Shown here: positions 19,943 through 28,717 of the stretch, piece by piece
How the letters are laid out: each line of letters begins with the position of its first letter
Numbering within the stretch: position 1 is the stretch's first letter
NCBI RefSeq assembly: GCF_030055425.1
Contig: NZ_JASFYE010000007.1
Span: 1-45,630 of the forward strand
Length of the DNA: 45,630 nucleotides
DNA from: Methanothermobacter sp.
GTDB lineage: Archaea; Methanobacteriota; Methanobacteria; Methanobacteriales; Methanothermobacteraceae
Reading direction: 5' to 3'
Notes under the pieces: generated by a model
Told to the model about the DNA's origin: nothing
The model's database searches: none
What the model saw: the letters and a program-made list of their open reading frames with translations, nothing else
Program-made: the position numbers and the translations under genes

Positions 19943-20515
19943 TCAACCCCGTAAAATCTCGAGTTCCTCTGCTGCTTTGATGATCTCAGTGATTTCAGAG
20001 GCGGCCCCTTCAGGAGTCCTGTTTTCAACCACACTGACGATGGATCCCATGAGGGCTGCGCATACGAACATTGCTGTTCGAAGTAGCTCCATGTGCTCCA
20101 TAAGACTTGAGGGAGTATCATGCATTCTCCTTTTGGAGTCAGCAATCCTCCTTCTAAGTATATCCAGGGGGTCTGATTCAAGGATTATGATGAGATCAGG
20201 GGTTATGAACTCCACCGGAAGTGAAACAAGGTAACCGAGGGGTGACCTATCAAGTCCGTGGAGATCCACGAGCACCCCCTTCATTTCAGATACTCTGTGG
20301 GCGGCTTCACGCCAGATGCTGTGCTGCAGATCCATCGGGAGGCTGAAAAGTTCCTCCAGTGTACCTGCAAGGCCTCTCTCCCCTGCAACTTCAAGCATCA
20401 GTTCTCCATAATTGATGAAGGTATGATTCAGTTTTTCAGAGAGAATCCTGCATAGGGTGGTTTTTCCCACACCTGGCACGCCCACAATGGCAATGGTTTC
20501 AGGAAAACCCGGCAT
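19943..20515 (-). CDS. adkA: Archaeal-type adenylate kinase
   Basis: Interconverts AMP + ATP and 2 ADP. A 190-residue P-loop kinase with Walker A VGVPGVGKTT (about 11-20) and the archaeal AdkA pattern: INYGELMLEVA (AMP-binding region), DLHGLDRSPLGYLVSLP, PDLIIILESDP, the short arginine-rich lid RRRIADSKRR and EHMELLRTAM. The archaeal enzymes lack the long bacterial lid, as here. It sits 10 bases after the MIP18-like gene, probably cotranscribed. An alternative is another small nucleoside monophosphate kinase (cytidylate-type or Fap7-like), but the motif set favours AdkA. Confidence 0.85.
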   Translation of the reverse strand: MPGFPETIAIVGVPGVGKTTLCRILSEKLNHTFINYGELMLEVAGERGLAGTLEELFSLPMDLQHSIWREAAHRVSEMKGVLVDLHGLDRSPLGYLVSLPVEFITPDLIIILESDPLDILRRRIADSKRRMHDTPSSLMEHMELLRTAMFVCAALMGSIVSVVENRTPEGAASEITEIIKAAEELEILRG

Positions 20516-20525
20516 GAGACTGATA

Positions 20526-20819
20526 TCATTTATTTACCATTTCACTTATGGCATCTGCCATCATATGGCCTTCCACTGTGATCTCGGCCCGGTCGATGCC
20601 CTCAACCTCCTCTGCAACAGTTCTTGCATCCATGGCCATCCTGGCGGCGCTCATGCACCCAGGGTTTGTGGGCCGGATCGTTATCTTTGCAATGGTTTCA
20701 CCCTTCTCCTCGATTTCGATGTTTTCAACAAGACCCATCTCCACTATGCTTATACCCATGTGTGGGTCTGCAACCTTTTTGAGAGCTTCCTTAACCTTTT
20801 CCAAGAGTTCTTCTGACAT
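20526..20819 (-). CDS. MIP18/DUF59 family Fe-S assembly protein
   Basis: A 97-residue protein of the MIP18/PaaD/SufT (DUF59) family, which takes part in Fe-S cluster assembly or delivery. The pattern VKEALKKVADPHMGISIVEMGLVENIEIE and TIRPTNPGCMSAARMA, with the conserved Cys, is characteristic. ATG 20819 has GAGGT seven bases upstream; a GTG eleven codons earlier has no site and is rejected. It lies upstream of adkA with a 10-base gap. A substrate among the many Fe-S proteins of methanogens cannot be named from sequence. Confidence 0.88.
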   Translation of the reverse strand: MSEELLEKVKEALKKVADPHMGISIVEMGLVENIEIEEKGETIAKITIRPTNPGCMSAARMAMDARTVAEEVEGIDRAEITVEGHMMADAISEMVNK

Positions 20820-20950
20820 TATTATTACCTCAGCTGGTATTTTGATAATCACTGTGGTGATTCTCTATTTTTAAGTTAACCCTATTTAAACATGTCCATT
20901 ATCAGCCGCCCTGAAAAAGAATTTTAAGCCATCAGATAATGAAATAAGGG

Positions 20951-21868
20951 TTATTTTAAACTTTTTCTGCGCCTTAACCTGACAGCAACACCACGCTCTG
21001 CCTTCACCATCTCCTCGCCACATAAAACAGCCCTTCCAACACCCACGACATCTCCTTCACGAACTATTACAACCTCATCGTTGGGTATTATTTCCCTGTC
21101 GGCGTCCACCACACCAGGTGCAAATAGTGTGTTGCTCTCCAGCCTGAAATCTATCTCAACCCATTTCACGCCGAGGCTGTAAATGGATGCCGCGCCCTCA
21201 AGGGATGGTGAGATGAGCCCACGGTCCATCATCAGGGTGCCTATCTCTGAACCATCCTGGGTGAGGATCCGCCTGTTGTATCTCCCCCTCACCCTGCAGT
21301 CATCGGGTATGATAACGTCTGCACCCTCCCCGAACTGGTATACTGCCACCGAGCGCAGCATATGGAGCATCCTTTCCCGCGCCCCTATCTTTTCATAGCC
21401 TTCAAGTTCCCTTCCAAGCCTGTGAATGGCCTCTGGGGAGGCGGGCCTTGAGGTGGTGGCTGTGGGGGTGAAGGCGTCAAGGTACTCCTCGCAGACCTCA
21501 AGGTACCCCCCATCAACATGGGCTATAACATCAAGGTCAGCCACGTAGTCTCTTAGAAGTTCTCCTGAAAGTTTTTTCTCCTCATGGGACCATTCCCCCG
21601 TGGTTGAAACATCATATGATGATATTGGATGTGTATTCTCCATCTCCCGGGGGCATATGCCGAAGGGTGATGTGAGTATGAGTTCCTGGAATCCCCTGGT
21701 GACCCTCATGAATTTTCTGTGGGACCTTGAGGTGGAGTAGGGTTTCTTCATGCTGCATGGGAGCACCACCACAACCTCCCCGAGGGGCTTCATCAGTTTC
21801 ATTCTCTCGCGCCACCTCACAGCCTCGGGGCGGTGGAGTGATTCTTCAATTGAACATATAACCTTCAT
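20951..21868 (-). CDS. ArcS-like archaeosine synthase, short form with PUA domain
   Basis: The 305-residue protein contains the motif PCSMKKPYSTSRSH (37-50), the signature of ArcS catalytic domains that convert preQ0 to archaeosine at tRNA position 15, and a C-terminal PUA RNA-binding domain (about 225-300, VVDADREIIPNDEVVIVREGDVVGVGRAVL). Full ArcS of other Euryarchaeota is nearly twice as long, with a TGT-like N domain that is absent here. The partner may be encoded elsewhere. Context is neutral: it sits between DUF59 and a flavoprotein gene. Catalytic competence of the short form is inference. Confidence 0.75.
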   Translation of the reverse strand: MKVICSIEESLHRPEAVRWRERMKLMKPLGEVVVVLPCSMKKPYSTSRSHRKFMRVTRGFQELILTSPFGICPREMENTHPISSYDVSTTGEWSHEEKKLSGELLRDYVADLDVIAHVDGGYLEVCEEYLDAFTPTATTSRPASPEAIHRLGRELEGYEKIGARERMLHMLRSVAVYQFGEGADVIIPDDCRVRGRYNRRILTQDGSEIGTLMMDRGLISPSLEGAASIYSLGVKWVEIDFRLESNTLFAPGVVDADREIIPNDEVVIVREGDVVGVGRAVLCGEEMVKAERGVAVRLRRRKSLK

Positions 21869-21907
21869 CCTATCAGTTCTGATTTTATCATGACTCCTTA
21901 CTGTGGG

Positions 21908-23353
21908 TTAAAGGCCATTCAGCCATCTGAGACCTGTGAGTTCTGCCACATCCTTTTTAAGGGCCACAAGGTCCTCGTGATTCAGTTTTTTAATATCATC
22001 CTTTCCGGTTATCCTTGCAAAATCAGCGATTTCGGCTGTTGATACCTTTATATAGTTTTCAAGCCGTTCAGCAGCCTTTCTGGCGTCAAGGTGCTTCACA
22101 AGGGTGGGGTCATGGGTGGTTATACCCGTTGGACACATCCCTGTGTGGCATAGCCTGTGCTGCTGGCAGTTCATGGCAATAAGGGCCGCGGTACCTATGT
22201 AAACTGCATCTGCACCCAGGGCAAGGCATTTGGCCATATCAGCCCCTGTCCTGAGGCCTCCCCCTGCAATCAGGGATACTCTACCCTCAAGGCCCTCGTT
22301 GACAGTAACCTTGGCGGCCCGGGGTATGGCTGCAATGAGTGGTATGCCTGTGCTGTCCCTTATATGGGGGTTAACAGCCCCGGTACCCCCTCCAAATCCA
22401 TCGAGAGCTATGAAGTCAACACCGGCATCAAGGAGGGCTTTCACATCGTCCTCAACGTTTCCACATCCGATCTTGGCACCAACAGGAGAACCTCCAGAGA
22501 GTTCCCTTAGGTATGATACCTTCTCTCTGAGCTCCTCAGGGTTTCTGATGTCAGGGTGATGTGCGGGAGAATATGAGCCCTCACCTTCTTTAAGCCCACG
22601 GACCCTTGCCACATCACCTGTGATCTTGTCAGCTGGCAGATAACTCCCTTTACCGGGGTATGCACCCTGACCGAATCTTATCTCTATGGCGGCGGCCCTC
22701 TGAAGTATATCCTCTGTGACCCCGAATCTCCCTGTTGAATACTGGACTATGAGGTAATCTCCAGCCTTCTCCATTTCATATTCAAGGACACCCCCCTCAC
22801 CTGAATTGAAGCCGATCCCCAGTCTGGCTGCAGCGGATGCAATGGCCATCCTTGTGTTTTTTGAGACTGCACCATAGCTCATACCGCTTATCATTAGAGG
22901 TGAGCTCAGTTCTAGGGGTTTGTCCGCCATCTTACCTATGGTCACCTCTGTTTTCACAGGGTCCTCTGCGTTCAGGGGTATGGAGGACACCTGTGCCGGT
23001 ACAAAGTGTATGTCATCAAGTCCCACTGGCAGCCTCTTTTGAGATCCCATTGACTCCATGGGCGCTTCACCTGTTCCTGCAGCCTCCTTGATATGGATTA
23101 TGTTCATGTAGTCCCTGTGATTCTCGGAGCGACCTTCTCTCCTCATACGGATGCCATTCAGTGATTCTGTGTTACAGAAATAGAGTTCCCTGAGACCATA
23201 TTTCTGATAAACAGGGCATGATGCGCAGAGACATCCCCTTTCATTAACCTCGTATCTGCTGCTGCCTCTGGCACAGAAGAGCATCTCATCGTCCCCGTGA
23301 CCGGGATAACTCGGGCAATCCGGGCATAAACATTCCCTGTCCTGTTCCTTCAT
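21908..23353 (-). CDS. Glutamate synthase-like FMN protein with N-terminal Cys-rich domain
   Basis: A 481-residue protein. Residues about 5-55 hold two related Cys motifs (CLCPDCPSY and CLCASCPVY, each with a later single Cys), resembling the DUF2769 zinc or Fe-S type domain. From about 115 on it is the FMN-binding barrel of the glutamate synthase large subunit: SPLMISGMSYGAVS, GEGG, QYSTGRFGV, KIGCGNVEDDVKALLDAGVDFIALDGFGGGTGA, GGGLRTGADMAKCLALGADAVYIGTAAL and the 3Fe-4S cysteine motif CQQHRLCHTGMCPTGI. No amidotransferase domain or small subunit is adjacent. The archaeal split enzyme keeps these parts on separate genes, so this may be GltB-like or an unrelated FMN oxidoreductase. ATG 23353 has a GGGGG site. 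Confidence 0.88.
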   Translation of the reverse strand: MKEQDRECLCPDCPSYPGHGDDEMLFCARGSSRYEVNERGCLCASCPVYQKYGLRELYFCNTESLNGIRMRREGRSENHRDYMNIIHIKEAAGTGEAPMESMGSQKRLPVGLDDIHFVPAQVSSIPLNAEDPVKTEVTIGKMADKPLELSSPLMISGMSYGAVSKNTRMAIASAAARLGIGFNSGEGGVLEYEMEKAGDYLIVQYSTGRFGVTEDILQRAAAIEIRFGQGAYPGKGSYLPADKITGDVARVRGLKEGEGSYSPAHHPDIRNPEELREKVSYLRELSGGSPVGAKIGCGNVEDDVKALLDAGVDFIALDGFGGGTGAVNPHIRDSTGIPLIAAIPRAAKVTVNEGLEGRVSLIAGGGLRTGADMAKCLALGADAVYIGTAALIAMNCQQHRLCHTGMCPTGITTHDPTLVKHLDARKAAERLENYIKVSTAEIADFARITGKDDIKKLNHEDLVALKKDVAELTGLRWLNGL

Positions 23354-23469
23354 AACAACCCCCGCTGCAGTTGGCTCTTAGTAAGTTATAACGTCTTCAT
23401 GTAATTAATGGTGATGGTCTGGCAAACACGTGTGGATTGGGATGTGTGGCCTGCTGTTATAATGTCATA
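23354..23469. other. Short gap between HD gene and flavoprotein gene
   Basis: 116 bases with no gene. It holds the GGGGGTT binding site of the downstream flavoprotein gene and no clear TATA box, so read-through from tfe and the HD gene is likely. Confidence 0.4.
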
Positions 23470-23955
23470 CTATTTTGACATCTCCATGATTTCTTCATGA
23501 AGTTGTCTGAGGCGATCTATTGATGGATGATTCTTTCCAAGGCGATCAGACCATTTTTTAATGACAAAATCAATATCAACCTCATCTGAACCATTTATGA
23601 GGTTATCTGCGTGGGCAACAATCTTCTCTTCAAGGGTCTCTGGCATGTAGTTTCCAGGTGGAAGTCCCAGGGCATCAGCCTCATCCTCAGGTATTCCCGC
23701 ACCCACGTGCCTCTCAACTATCCTGATGACCTCCACAGGGTAACCGAGTTTCCTTAGGATGCGGGCCCCCTCAACTGCATGATCAACTCCACTGGTCCTG
23801 CAGCGACCTATATCATGAAGCAGGGCACCCTCTTCAACAAGTTCTCTGTTAACAGGGAGGTTTCCTGCCAGTTCAAGGGCCTTTTTTCTGACGGCCAGTG
23901 AGTGGTCAACAACCCATTCGGGACATCCAGCACTTCTAAGTAGGTGGATGCTCAA
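23470..23955 (-). CDS. HD-domain phosphohydrolase (TIGR00295-like)
   Basis: A 161-residue metal-dependent HD protein: His18 (WVVDHSLAV), the HD pair at 47-48 (ALLHDIGR), a further His in VERHVGAG and Asp in AHADNLI. This is the compact archaeal HDIG family sometimes labelled TIGR00295. Substrate unknown; nucleotide or cyclic phosphate hydrolysis is typical of the fold. The start is TTG 23955 with GGGTGTTG upstream. It follows tfe closely (33 bases) and is probably cotranscribed with it. Confidence 0.82.
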   Translation of the reverse strand: MSIHLLRSAGCPEWVVDHSLAVRKKALELAGNLPVNRELVEEGALLHDIGRCRTSGVDHAVEGARILRKLGYPVEVIRIVERHVGAGIPEDEADALGLPPGNYMPETLEEKIVAHADNLINGSDEVDIDFVIKKWSDRLGKNHPSIDRLRQLHEEIMEMSK

Positions 23956-23988
23956 GACAACACCCTTTTAATCAAAAATTCGTGATTT

Positions 23989-24525
23989 CTAGGAATTCAG
24001 AGTATGGGTGTGGGCGGTATCAAAACCGTTGTTTTCGTAGAGGCTCAGCTCATCCTTCAGCTGCTGTATTATTTCAGAGTTGTCCATGAATTCCATCTCA
24101 GAGCCACATTCAGGGCATGTGAAGTTCTCTTCAGCAGCCTCATCGAAGGTGAAGCGGTAATGGCCGTTTACACATACAAAGAACATGTTGTTCTCCTCAA
24201 AGTCCAGGGCTTCCCTGAGTTTTTTAACTATTTCACTGTGCTTCCTCTTTATCATCTCTGTAACCTTTTCTGGTTCAAATTTCCATGTGTAGGTGTACCA
24301 CTGTGTTTCAGGGTCCTTGCTTCTCTTGTAGCTTGCCACCCCCGCATCATAGAGCTTGTAGAGTATCCTCCGGACTATGTTGAGTTTAAGCTGGGTTTTC
24401 TCTGAAATCTCTTCATCTGTCACCTTACCCTTCATGAGGCACTCCAGAACTGGCACTGCCTCCTCCTCTTCCTCCTCAGTGATAATCTCATGGATCAACT
24501 CTTGTAGCATCTGATCATCAATCAA
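23989..24525 (-). CDS. tfe: Transcription factor E, alpha subunit
   Basis: Stabilises the open promoter complex with TBP, TFB and RNA polymerase. The 178-residue protein has an extended winged helix (about 1-90, [39 protein letters not shown]) and a C-terminal zinc ribbon. The ribbon pairs are C-x3-H (CVNGH) and CPECG; an altered first pair is common in archaeal TFE. A six-residue Glu run lies near the N-terminus. The start is TTG 24525, seven bases after a strong GGAGG; ATG 24558, 11 codons upstream, has no binding site. A downstream ATG at 24510 would drop conserved residues. An AT-rich TATA-like stretch lies near 24612-24634. Confidence 0.93.
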   Translation of the reverse strand: MIDDQMLQELIHEIITEEEEEEAVPVLECLMKGKVTDEEISEKTQLKLNIVRRILYKLYDAGVASYKRSKDPETQWYTYTWKFEPEKVTEMIKRKHSEIVKKLREALDFEENNMFFVCVNGHYRFTFDEAAEENFTCPECGSEMEFMDNSEIIQQLKDELSLYENNGFDTAHTHTLNS

Positions 24526-24647
24526 TTGAAATCCTCCAGCTTTGAGAAATAACTGCATACAGGGTATGCTGAATCAATCAAATTTTTTGAGTGCACTCCA
24601 ATTTATGTGCCTAATCTTATTTAAAATTTTATAAAATCATGAGCCCC

Positions 24648-25490
24648 TCACTTCAGAGGGGGTCTTACAATAACCGCAGGTACATGTTCCAGTGAGGACA
24701 GCATTTCAACTGTAACTGTTTCGGGTTGACTTCCAAGTTCACTGGCCATATCATACACGGTTTTTCTGCTGCTGTGCCTTTCATGGTACTCCTCGGCGGC
24801 GGATGCCACCTCAAGGAGTACCTCAGTGGCAGTGGGCCTTGATGATGCAAGGGGGGTTGGCCATCTTTCCCTGGAAAACCTCCCTGCAATGTAACCCAGG
24901 AACCCGGTATCTGAGATTATACCCGGTGCAGCTGTGGGAAGTGATGTGAAATACCTCCCAAGGATTCGGTAGGTTGCGTCGGTGTCAATAACAACCACGG
25001 TGACATCGACACCGAATTTACTCAGAATACCCTCTGCAATGGATTTTGCAGCACCCACCGGGTTTTCAGGAAGAAGTGAAACATATGTGCCGGGGACGTT
25101 GCTCAAATCAATTCCCGCCTCTGAGGCCGGTTTAAGGGCATGTTTCAGGCCGTAATATCGGAGGACAACCTCCTTATGGTTTCTTGCCTCAGGTGGGAGG
25201 TTTCTGAGGTTTCTCAGGGTTCTTTCCTTTATTCCAAAAATGGGCCCGAGGACGTGGCCCCAGATGTACTTTGACCAGAGGTCTGCAAGAATGATGGCGG
25301 TCCTGGAGGCTTCAAATTCTGATTCATCAACCAGGTTTCCCTGGGCAACCGAGATGGGGGTTTCAGAGACCACAAGGAAATCCCCATCTATGACCAGTTC
25401 ACCTGCCATCTCCACGATTTTCCATAAACCCTCACCAGGCTTTATGTAGTCTGTCCTCACAGGCACCGTGCTGTATCCATCTCTGGGCAT
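24648..25490 (-). CDS. CofE-like (F420:gamma-glutamyl ligase family) protein
   Basis: A 280-residue protein of the F420 ligase family. Supporting patterns are VRTDYIKPGEGLWKIVEMA, DGDFLVVSETPISVAQGNLVD, a central VTVVVIDTDATYR and SDTGFLGYIAGRFSRERWP, where CofE proteins have their nucleotide and F420-0 site. It differs enough from canonical CofE, including a long middle region, that it may use another substrate. It ends the minus-strand comA cluster, 56 bases after the Fe-S protein gene, with GAGGA before ATG 25490. Whether it makes F420, a related glutamylated cofactor or something else cannot be told from sequence. Methanogens also carry a separate true CofE (family knowledge). Confidence 0.8.
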   Translation of the reverse strand: MPRDGYSTVPVRTDYIKPGEGLWKIVEMAGELVIDGDFLVVSETPISVAQGNLVDESEFEASRTAIILADLWSKYIWGHVLGPIFGIKERTLRNLRNLPPEARNHKEVVLRYYGLKHALKPASEAGIDLSNVPGTYVSLLPENPVGAAKSIAEGILSKFGVDVTVVVIDTDATYRILGRYFTSLPTAAPGIISDTGFLGYIAGRFSRERWPTPLASSRPTATEVLLEVASAAEEYHERHSSRKTVYDMASELGSQPETVTVEMLSSLEHVPAVIVRPPLK

Positions 25491-25546
25491 GTTCTGTCCT
25501 CAAAGGCATGCTCCTGTCAATTAACCATTCAGAAATTGATGCAGGT

Positions 25547-26224
25547 TCATCTGACCCTCACAGGAGGGGCCCAGACCTTGAGGTCTATGCCCTCTATGAT
25601 GGCCCTCCTGCCTTCAAGCTGCACCACGACCCCTGAGTGGACCTTCTGCATCATGCAGTGGGCCGGGAGGAATCTCACGGTGTCACCGATGTTGGGGAGT
25701 TCCCCATCGATCATACCCTCGAAGCCCCCCACCAGGCAGACCCCGACGTCCCTGAACTCAAAGTCCTCGCTGCCAAGGCGGTGACATGGCCCAACGATGT
25801 GGACAGTTATGAGTCCGTTGTTCTCATCCAGTATCTCTGCAAAGTGGGTTATGGGGCACCCCAGGGGTCTGTAACGGATTATATCCCCCTTTTTAAGCTC
25901 AGCCCTTGAAAATGGAAAGAGCACCTCCCTGCATGAACCCTCATCAGGGAGGGGCTTCAGTATGAAATCTGCCTCGTAACCGTCAAGGACACCCACAACC
26001 TTCTTCTCCTCTGGTAGAAGGTTCTCCTCCTTGAGGATCTCCTGGAGCTTCTTAAGGTTGTCTGTAAAAAGCTCCTGGTACATGAAGTGGCATCTGTCGA
26101 TCTCTGTCCGCCCCTTGAGGAGTGCGGAGGCATATTCATCGCACCTTGCATAGCCGCAGATACCGCAGTTGTATCCGGGAAGAAGTTCTGTAACCCTTTC
26201 TCTGAGTGATCTGTCTCTTGGCAT
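25547..26224 (-). CDS. Fe-S protein with C-x2-C-x4-C cluster motif, unknown function
   Basis: A 225-residue protein not recognised beyond its N-terminus. Residues about 17-45 read [18 protein letters not shown] then CHF: Cys 20, 23, 28 and 45, the C-x2-C-x4-C-x16-C layout of the 4Fe-4S domain found in RnfB, corrinoid protein subunits and related redox proteins. The rest is beta-rich, with two further cysteine areas ([22 protein letters not shown] and FLPAHCMM), and no membrane helix. ATG 26224 with a GAGGG site is chosen; an ATG ten codons earlier overlaps the GTPase gene and has no site. It lies downstream of the GTPase gene in the comA cluster. It may receive or deliver a metal cluster with those ATPases (inference). 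Confidence 0.8.
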   Translation of the reverse strand: MPRDRSLRERVTELLPGYNCGICGYARCDEYASALLKGRTEIDRCHFMYQELFTDNLKKLQEILKEENLLPEEKKVVGVLDGYEADFILKPLPDEGSCREVLFPFSRAELKKGDIIRYRPLGCPITHFAEILDENNGLITVHIVGPCHRLGSEDFEFRDVGVCLVGGFEGMIDGELPNIGDTVRFLPAHCMMQKVHSGVVVQLEGRRAIIEGIDLKVWAPPVRVR

Positions 26225-26240
26225 CTGAAAGACCCTCTTT

Positions 26241-26984
26241 TCATTCTCCCTCATAGGTCTGGAAGCCGTCTATCCTTCTTAGTATTCCCCTGTGGTGCTT
26301 CTTATTGACCCTTGTCTCACCCACACAGAGGGTGCAGACTGCAAGGGGTGCTGAGTGACGGAGCTCCTCATTTTCAAGGGATACCTCTCTGCTCTCTATC
26401 ATTTCCTCTGCAAGTTCCATGCAGCCCTGTCCGCTGAGGCCATTAGCCTCTATTATCTTTGCCGATGGGTTAACCTCAAGTATACGCTCCCTGAATATTT
26501 CCCTCTCTGCCTGGGATATCATATCCCCCTTGGTCACCACAGCAATGTCTGCGGTTGAAAGGAAGGGCCCGACCTTTAGGGGGGTGTTGGGACCGCTTGT
26601 AGCGTCTATAACGCAGACACCCAGGCAGTTCTTTGTGTAGGGCGCGCACCTGTGACATAACCCTGCTGTTTCAATGATGAGGAAGTCTGATTCATTCTTA
26701 TCGGCCCATTTTATCATGTCATCTATGTTGTAGATGGCGTAGTGGTCCGGGCACATATCCATTGAGAGACCCACAAGGGTGGGCACACCTATCTTCTCAA
26801 ATTTTTTATCATCATCGGTGTATAGGCAGTCTATTTTAACCACCGATGAATTGAATCCCCTCGCCTTGAGGCTCTTCAGTGTGTGCATGAGGACTGCTGT
26901 TTTTCCGGATCCTGGTGTTCCAGCAACTATTACCATTCTCATATCTTTCCCTTCTGTAACTGGTGCAGCTTTCAGCTTAACCAT
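26241..26984 (-). CDS. G3E/SIMIBI-type P-loop GTPase with Cys motifs (HypB/CobW/UreG-like)
   Basis: A 247-residue nucleotidase. Walker A is AGTPGSGKT (21-29), the switch/Walker B region FLIIETAG (101-108) and the guanine-specificity motif TKGD (151-154), the set seen in HypB, UreG, CooC and CobW metallochaperones. After ETAG comes a Cys cluster (Cys 110, 113, 120, 124 in [13 protein letters not shown] and GVC), and a CTLC pair lies at 217-220; such cysteines suggest metal or cluster binding. It overlaps the ABC ATPase gene by 8 bases (ATGGTTAA) and precedes the Fe-S protein. Likely a maturation GTPase; the client is unknown. Confidence 0.85.
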   Translation of the reverse strand: MVKLKAAPVTEGKDMRMVIVAGTPGSGKTAVLMHTLKSLKARGFNSSVVKIDCLYTDDDKKFEKIGVPTLVGLSMDMCPDHYAIYNIDDMIKWADKNESDFLIIETAGLCHRCAPYTKNCLGVCVIDATSGPNTPLKVGPFLSTADIAVVTKGDMISQAEREIFRERILEVNPSAKIIEANGLSGQGCMELAEEMIESREVSLENEELRHSAPLAVCTLCVGETRVNKKHHRGILRRIDGFQTYEGE

Positions 26985-27756
26985 TTATTATCTCTGTGAG
27001 GTCTATGCTCTCAACCAGCTCTCCCCTCCTTACCTTCTCACGGAGGCTGAGCATGAGTTCATCTATCTTGTTGAGTTCGCGGGATATCTTCTTCTCCTGG
27101 GCTGTTGTTGTAACTATCTTCTGCATACCACCATGCTTCATAACTATCCTCTTGTCGGTCATGAGTGCAAGCACAGGGTCGTGGGTTACAACCAGAACTA
27201 TTTTACCATGTCCCGCCAGCACCTTGAGTGCATCATGTTTCCTTATACCGGCGTTTTCAATTTCATCTATGAGCACTATGGGAGAGTCACTTATTATGGC
27301 CACATCTGCAACCATGAGGGCCCTTGACTGCCCCCCGCTCAGTATTGTGAGGTCGTGCTCCTTTTTGATGGGTTCACCGGTGAGGGTGTTTGCAAGTTCT
27401 ATCACGCGATCCACACACTTTTCACTGGCACCCCTGCACTTTGCGTGAAGGCTGAGAAACTCTCCCACAGTCATGTCCGCCAGAAAGTTCATGTTCTGGG
27501 AGAGCTGGGCCACCATCTTCTTTCGGGGGTTTGTACGGTCCTCGTAACTTGGCTCTTCGTCGTTCACAAGGATTTTTCTCTTGGAGAATGTGTCCTTCTG
27601 GGCCAGCTGTTCAATGTCACCTATAAGTGAACTTTTACCGCTTCCTGTTGGGCCAACCACACCAAAAATTTCACCTTTTCTTATTTCAACCTTCTCAACC
27701 GGTTCCTTCTCTCCGTATTTGTCATAACCGCCGATTACTGTGATTTTCTCTATCAT
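26977..27756 (-). CDS. Soluble ABC-type ATPase, comA-linked
   Basis: A 259-residue single ABC domain: Walker A GPTGSGKS (35-42), Q-loop [10 protein letters not shown], signature LSGGQ (139-143), Walker [10 protein letters not shown] (159-167) and switch VVTHD (189-193). No transporter membrane subunit or solute-binding protein is encoded nearby, and the GTPase gene overlaps its end. Its start codon overlaps the comA stop (TAATG). This suggests a cytosolic role, as for ABC ATPases in enzyme activation or cluster assembly, not transport (inference). It is not the two-domain component A2 of methyl-coenzyme M reductase activation, which is about twice as long. Confidence 0.88.
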   Translation of the reverse strand: MIEKITVIGGYDKYGEKEPVEKVEIRKGEIFGVVGPTGSGKSSLIGDIEQLAQKDTFSKRKILVNDEEPSYEDRTNPRKKMVAQLSQNMNFLADMTVGEFLSLHAKCRGASEKCVDRVIELANTLTGEPIKKEHDLTILSGGQSRALMVADVAIISDSPIVLIDEIENAGIRKHDALKVLAGHGKIVLVVTHDPVLALMTDKRIVMKHGGMQKIVTTTAQEKKISRELNKIDELMLSLREKVRRGELVESIDLTEIING

Positions 27757-28532
27757 TAAAGATTCACCTTTCCGAGAGTATCTCCCCTCAAGCCTCTTCT
27801 TATGGTTTCAAGGGCTGTTATCTCTTCGGGGGGTATGTTTCCAAGGTTAACGTCTGGTCCTATTTTCAGTATGAAGTACACCTGCTGGTTTTTCTGTGGG
27901 GCCTCCCATATTATCCTATCCTGTGGGAGTTCATTGAGGAGGTGGTTGAATTCTTCCTCCTTTACGTTTCCATTCTCATCGTATATACCTATATTATGGC
28001 CGCTCTCCCGGGCCTCCATGAGCACCATGCAGGCTCCAGCTTTGAGGTCGGCCCTGACAAGTTCAACCCGATCCTCCGGGCTGAGGAGCCTGTCCCTTAC
28101 AGGGTCCTTTTTACCAACCTCTGATATGATCTGGAACCCCTCGTTGACCGCTTTCTCTATAAGTTCACATTTTTCATCGGTTTCAATCTCAACGGTTCCA
28201 TTTGATATTTCCAGTGTTTCAAAACCGAGGCTTCTTGCCTCCTCAAAGTATTCCTGAATTTTATCGTTGAGGTAGGCGATCTCAAATAGGGTGCCCCCGG
28301 GATAGGCCTCCACATCGAACGAACGGTACATCTCTATTTTTTCCATGACAGCGTCACGTCTGTGGAGGGGGAGGGTTCCCCATCCAAACTTTATGAAATC
28401 AACGTAATCTGATGAAATCTCCATGAGGTCACGGGCTGTTTTAATGCCCATTCCCTTATCGAGAACCATGGTTATTCCATTTTTTCTGGGTTTCCCACGC
28501 CTTGGAGGTGTGAGAAAGTCAAAGGCGTTCAT
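27756..28532 (-). CDS. comA: Phosphosulfolactate synthase (ComA)
   Basis: First committed step of coenzyme M synthesis in this pathway: sulfite adds to phosphoenolpyruvate to give phosphosulfolactate. The 258-residue barrel enzyme shows the family pattern: [12 protein letters not shown] near the N-terminus, [45 protein letters not shown] and [18 protein letters not shown]. Mg-dependent; cytosolic. ATG 28532 has AGGTGAT three bases upstream. It is the first gene of a minus-strand run of five; the next gene overlaps its stop. The other com genes are not in the window. Confidence 0.95.
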   Translation of the reverse strand: MNAFDFLTPPRRGKPRKNGITMVLDKGMGIKTARDLMEISSDYVDFIKFGWGTLPLHRRDAVMEKIEMYRSFDVEAYPGGTLFEIAYLNDKIQEYFEEARSLGFETLEISNGTVEIETDEKCELIEKAVNEGFQIISEVGKKDPVRDRLLSPEDRVELVRADLKAGACMVLMEARESGHNIGIYDENGNVKEEEFNHLLNELPQDRIIWEAPQKNQQVYFILKIGPDVNLGNIPPEEITALETIRRGLRGDTLGKVNL

Positions 28533-28717
28533 TTTATCACCTTCTGGATTGAGTCAGAATAAACACCAACGGCATATTAATTTAAATTCATATGTTTACT
28601 ACCTTTATAAATAATTTTTCTCATATAGGTTCATGGGATAGATAACATGAGATCATAAGTTGCGTCCCATCACTATTTTGGGATCTTATTATATATTAAT
28701 AGGTGGTGGTACATGTG
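28533..28717. promoter_or_regulatory. Divergent region between comA and PK-C-like gene
   Basis: AT-rich 185 bases. TTTAAATTAATATG (revcomp of about 28575-28590) and TTTATAAA (28603-28610) are possible TATA boxes for comA. TATATATT-like sequence at 28690-28696 lies close to the plus-strand gene, whose GGTGGTGGT binding site is at 28702-28710. TCCCA (28667-28671) and TGGGA (28679-28684 area) form a short inverted repeat. Assignments are tentative. Confidence 0.4.

Noticed and set aside
20526-20852. GTG 20852 as start of the DUF59 gene
   Set aside because: No binding site; ATG 20819 has a GAGGT site at proper distance.
26977-27756. ABC protein as methyl-coenzyme M reductase component A2 (AtwA)
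   Set aside because: Component A2 has two ABC domains and is about twice as long; this is a single domain.
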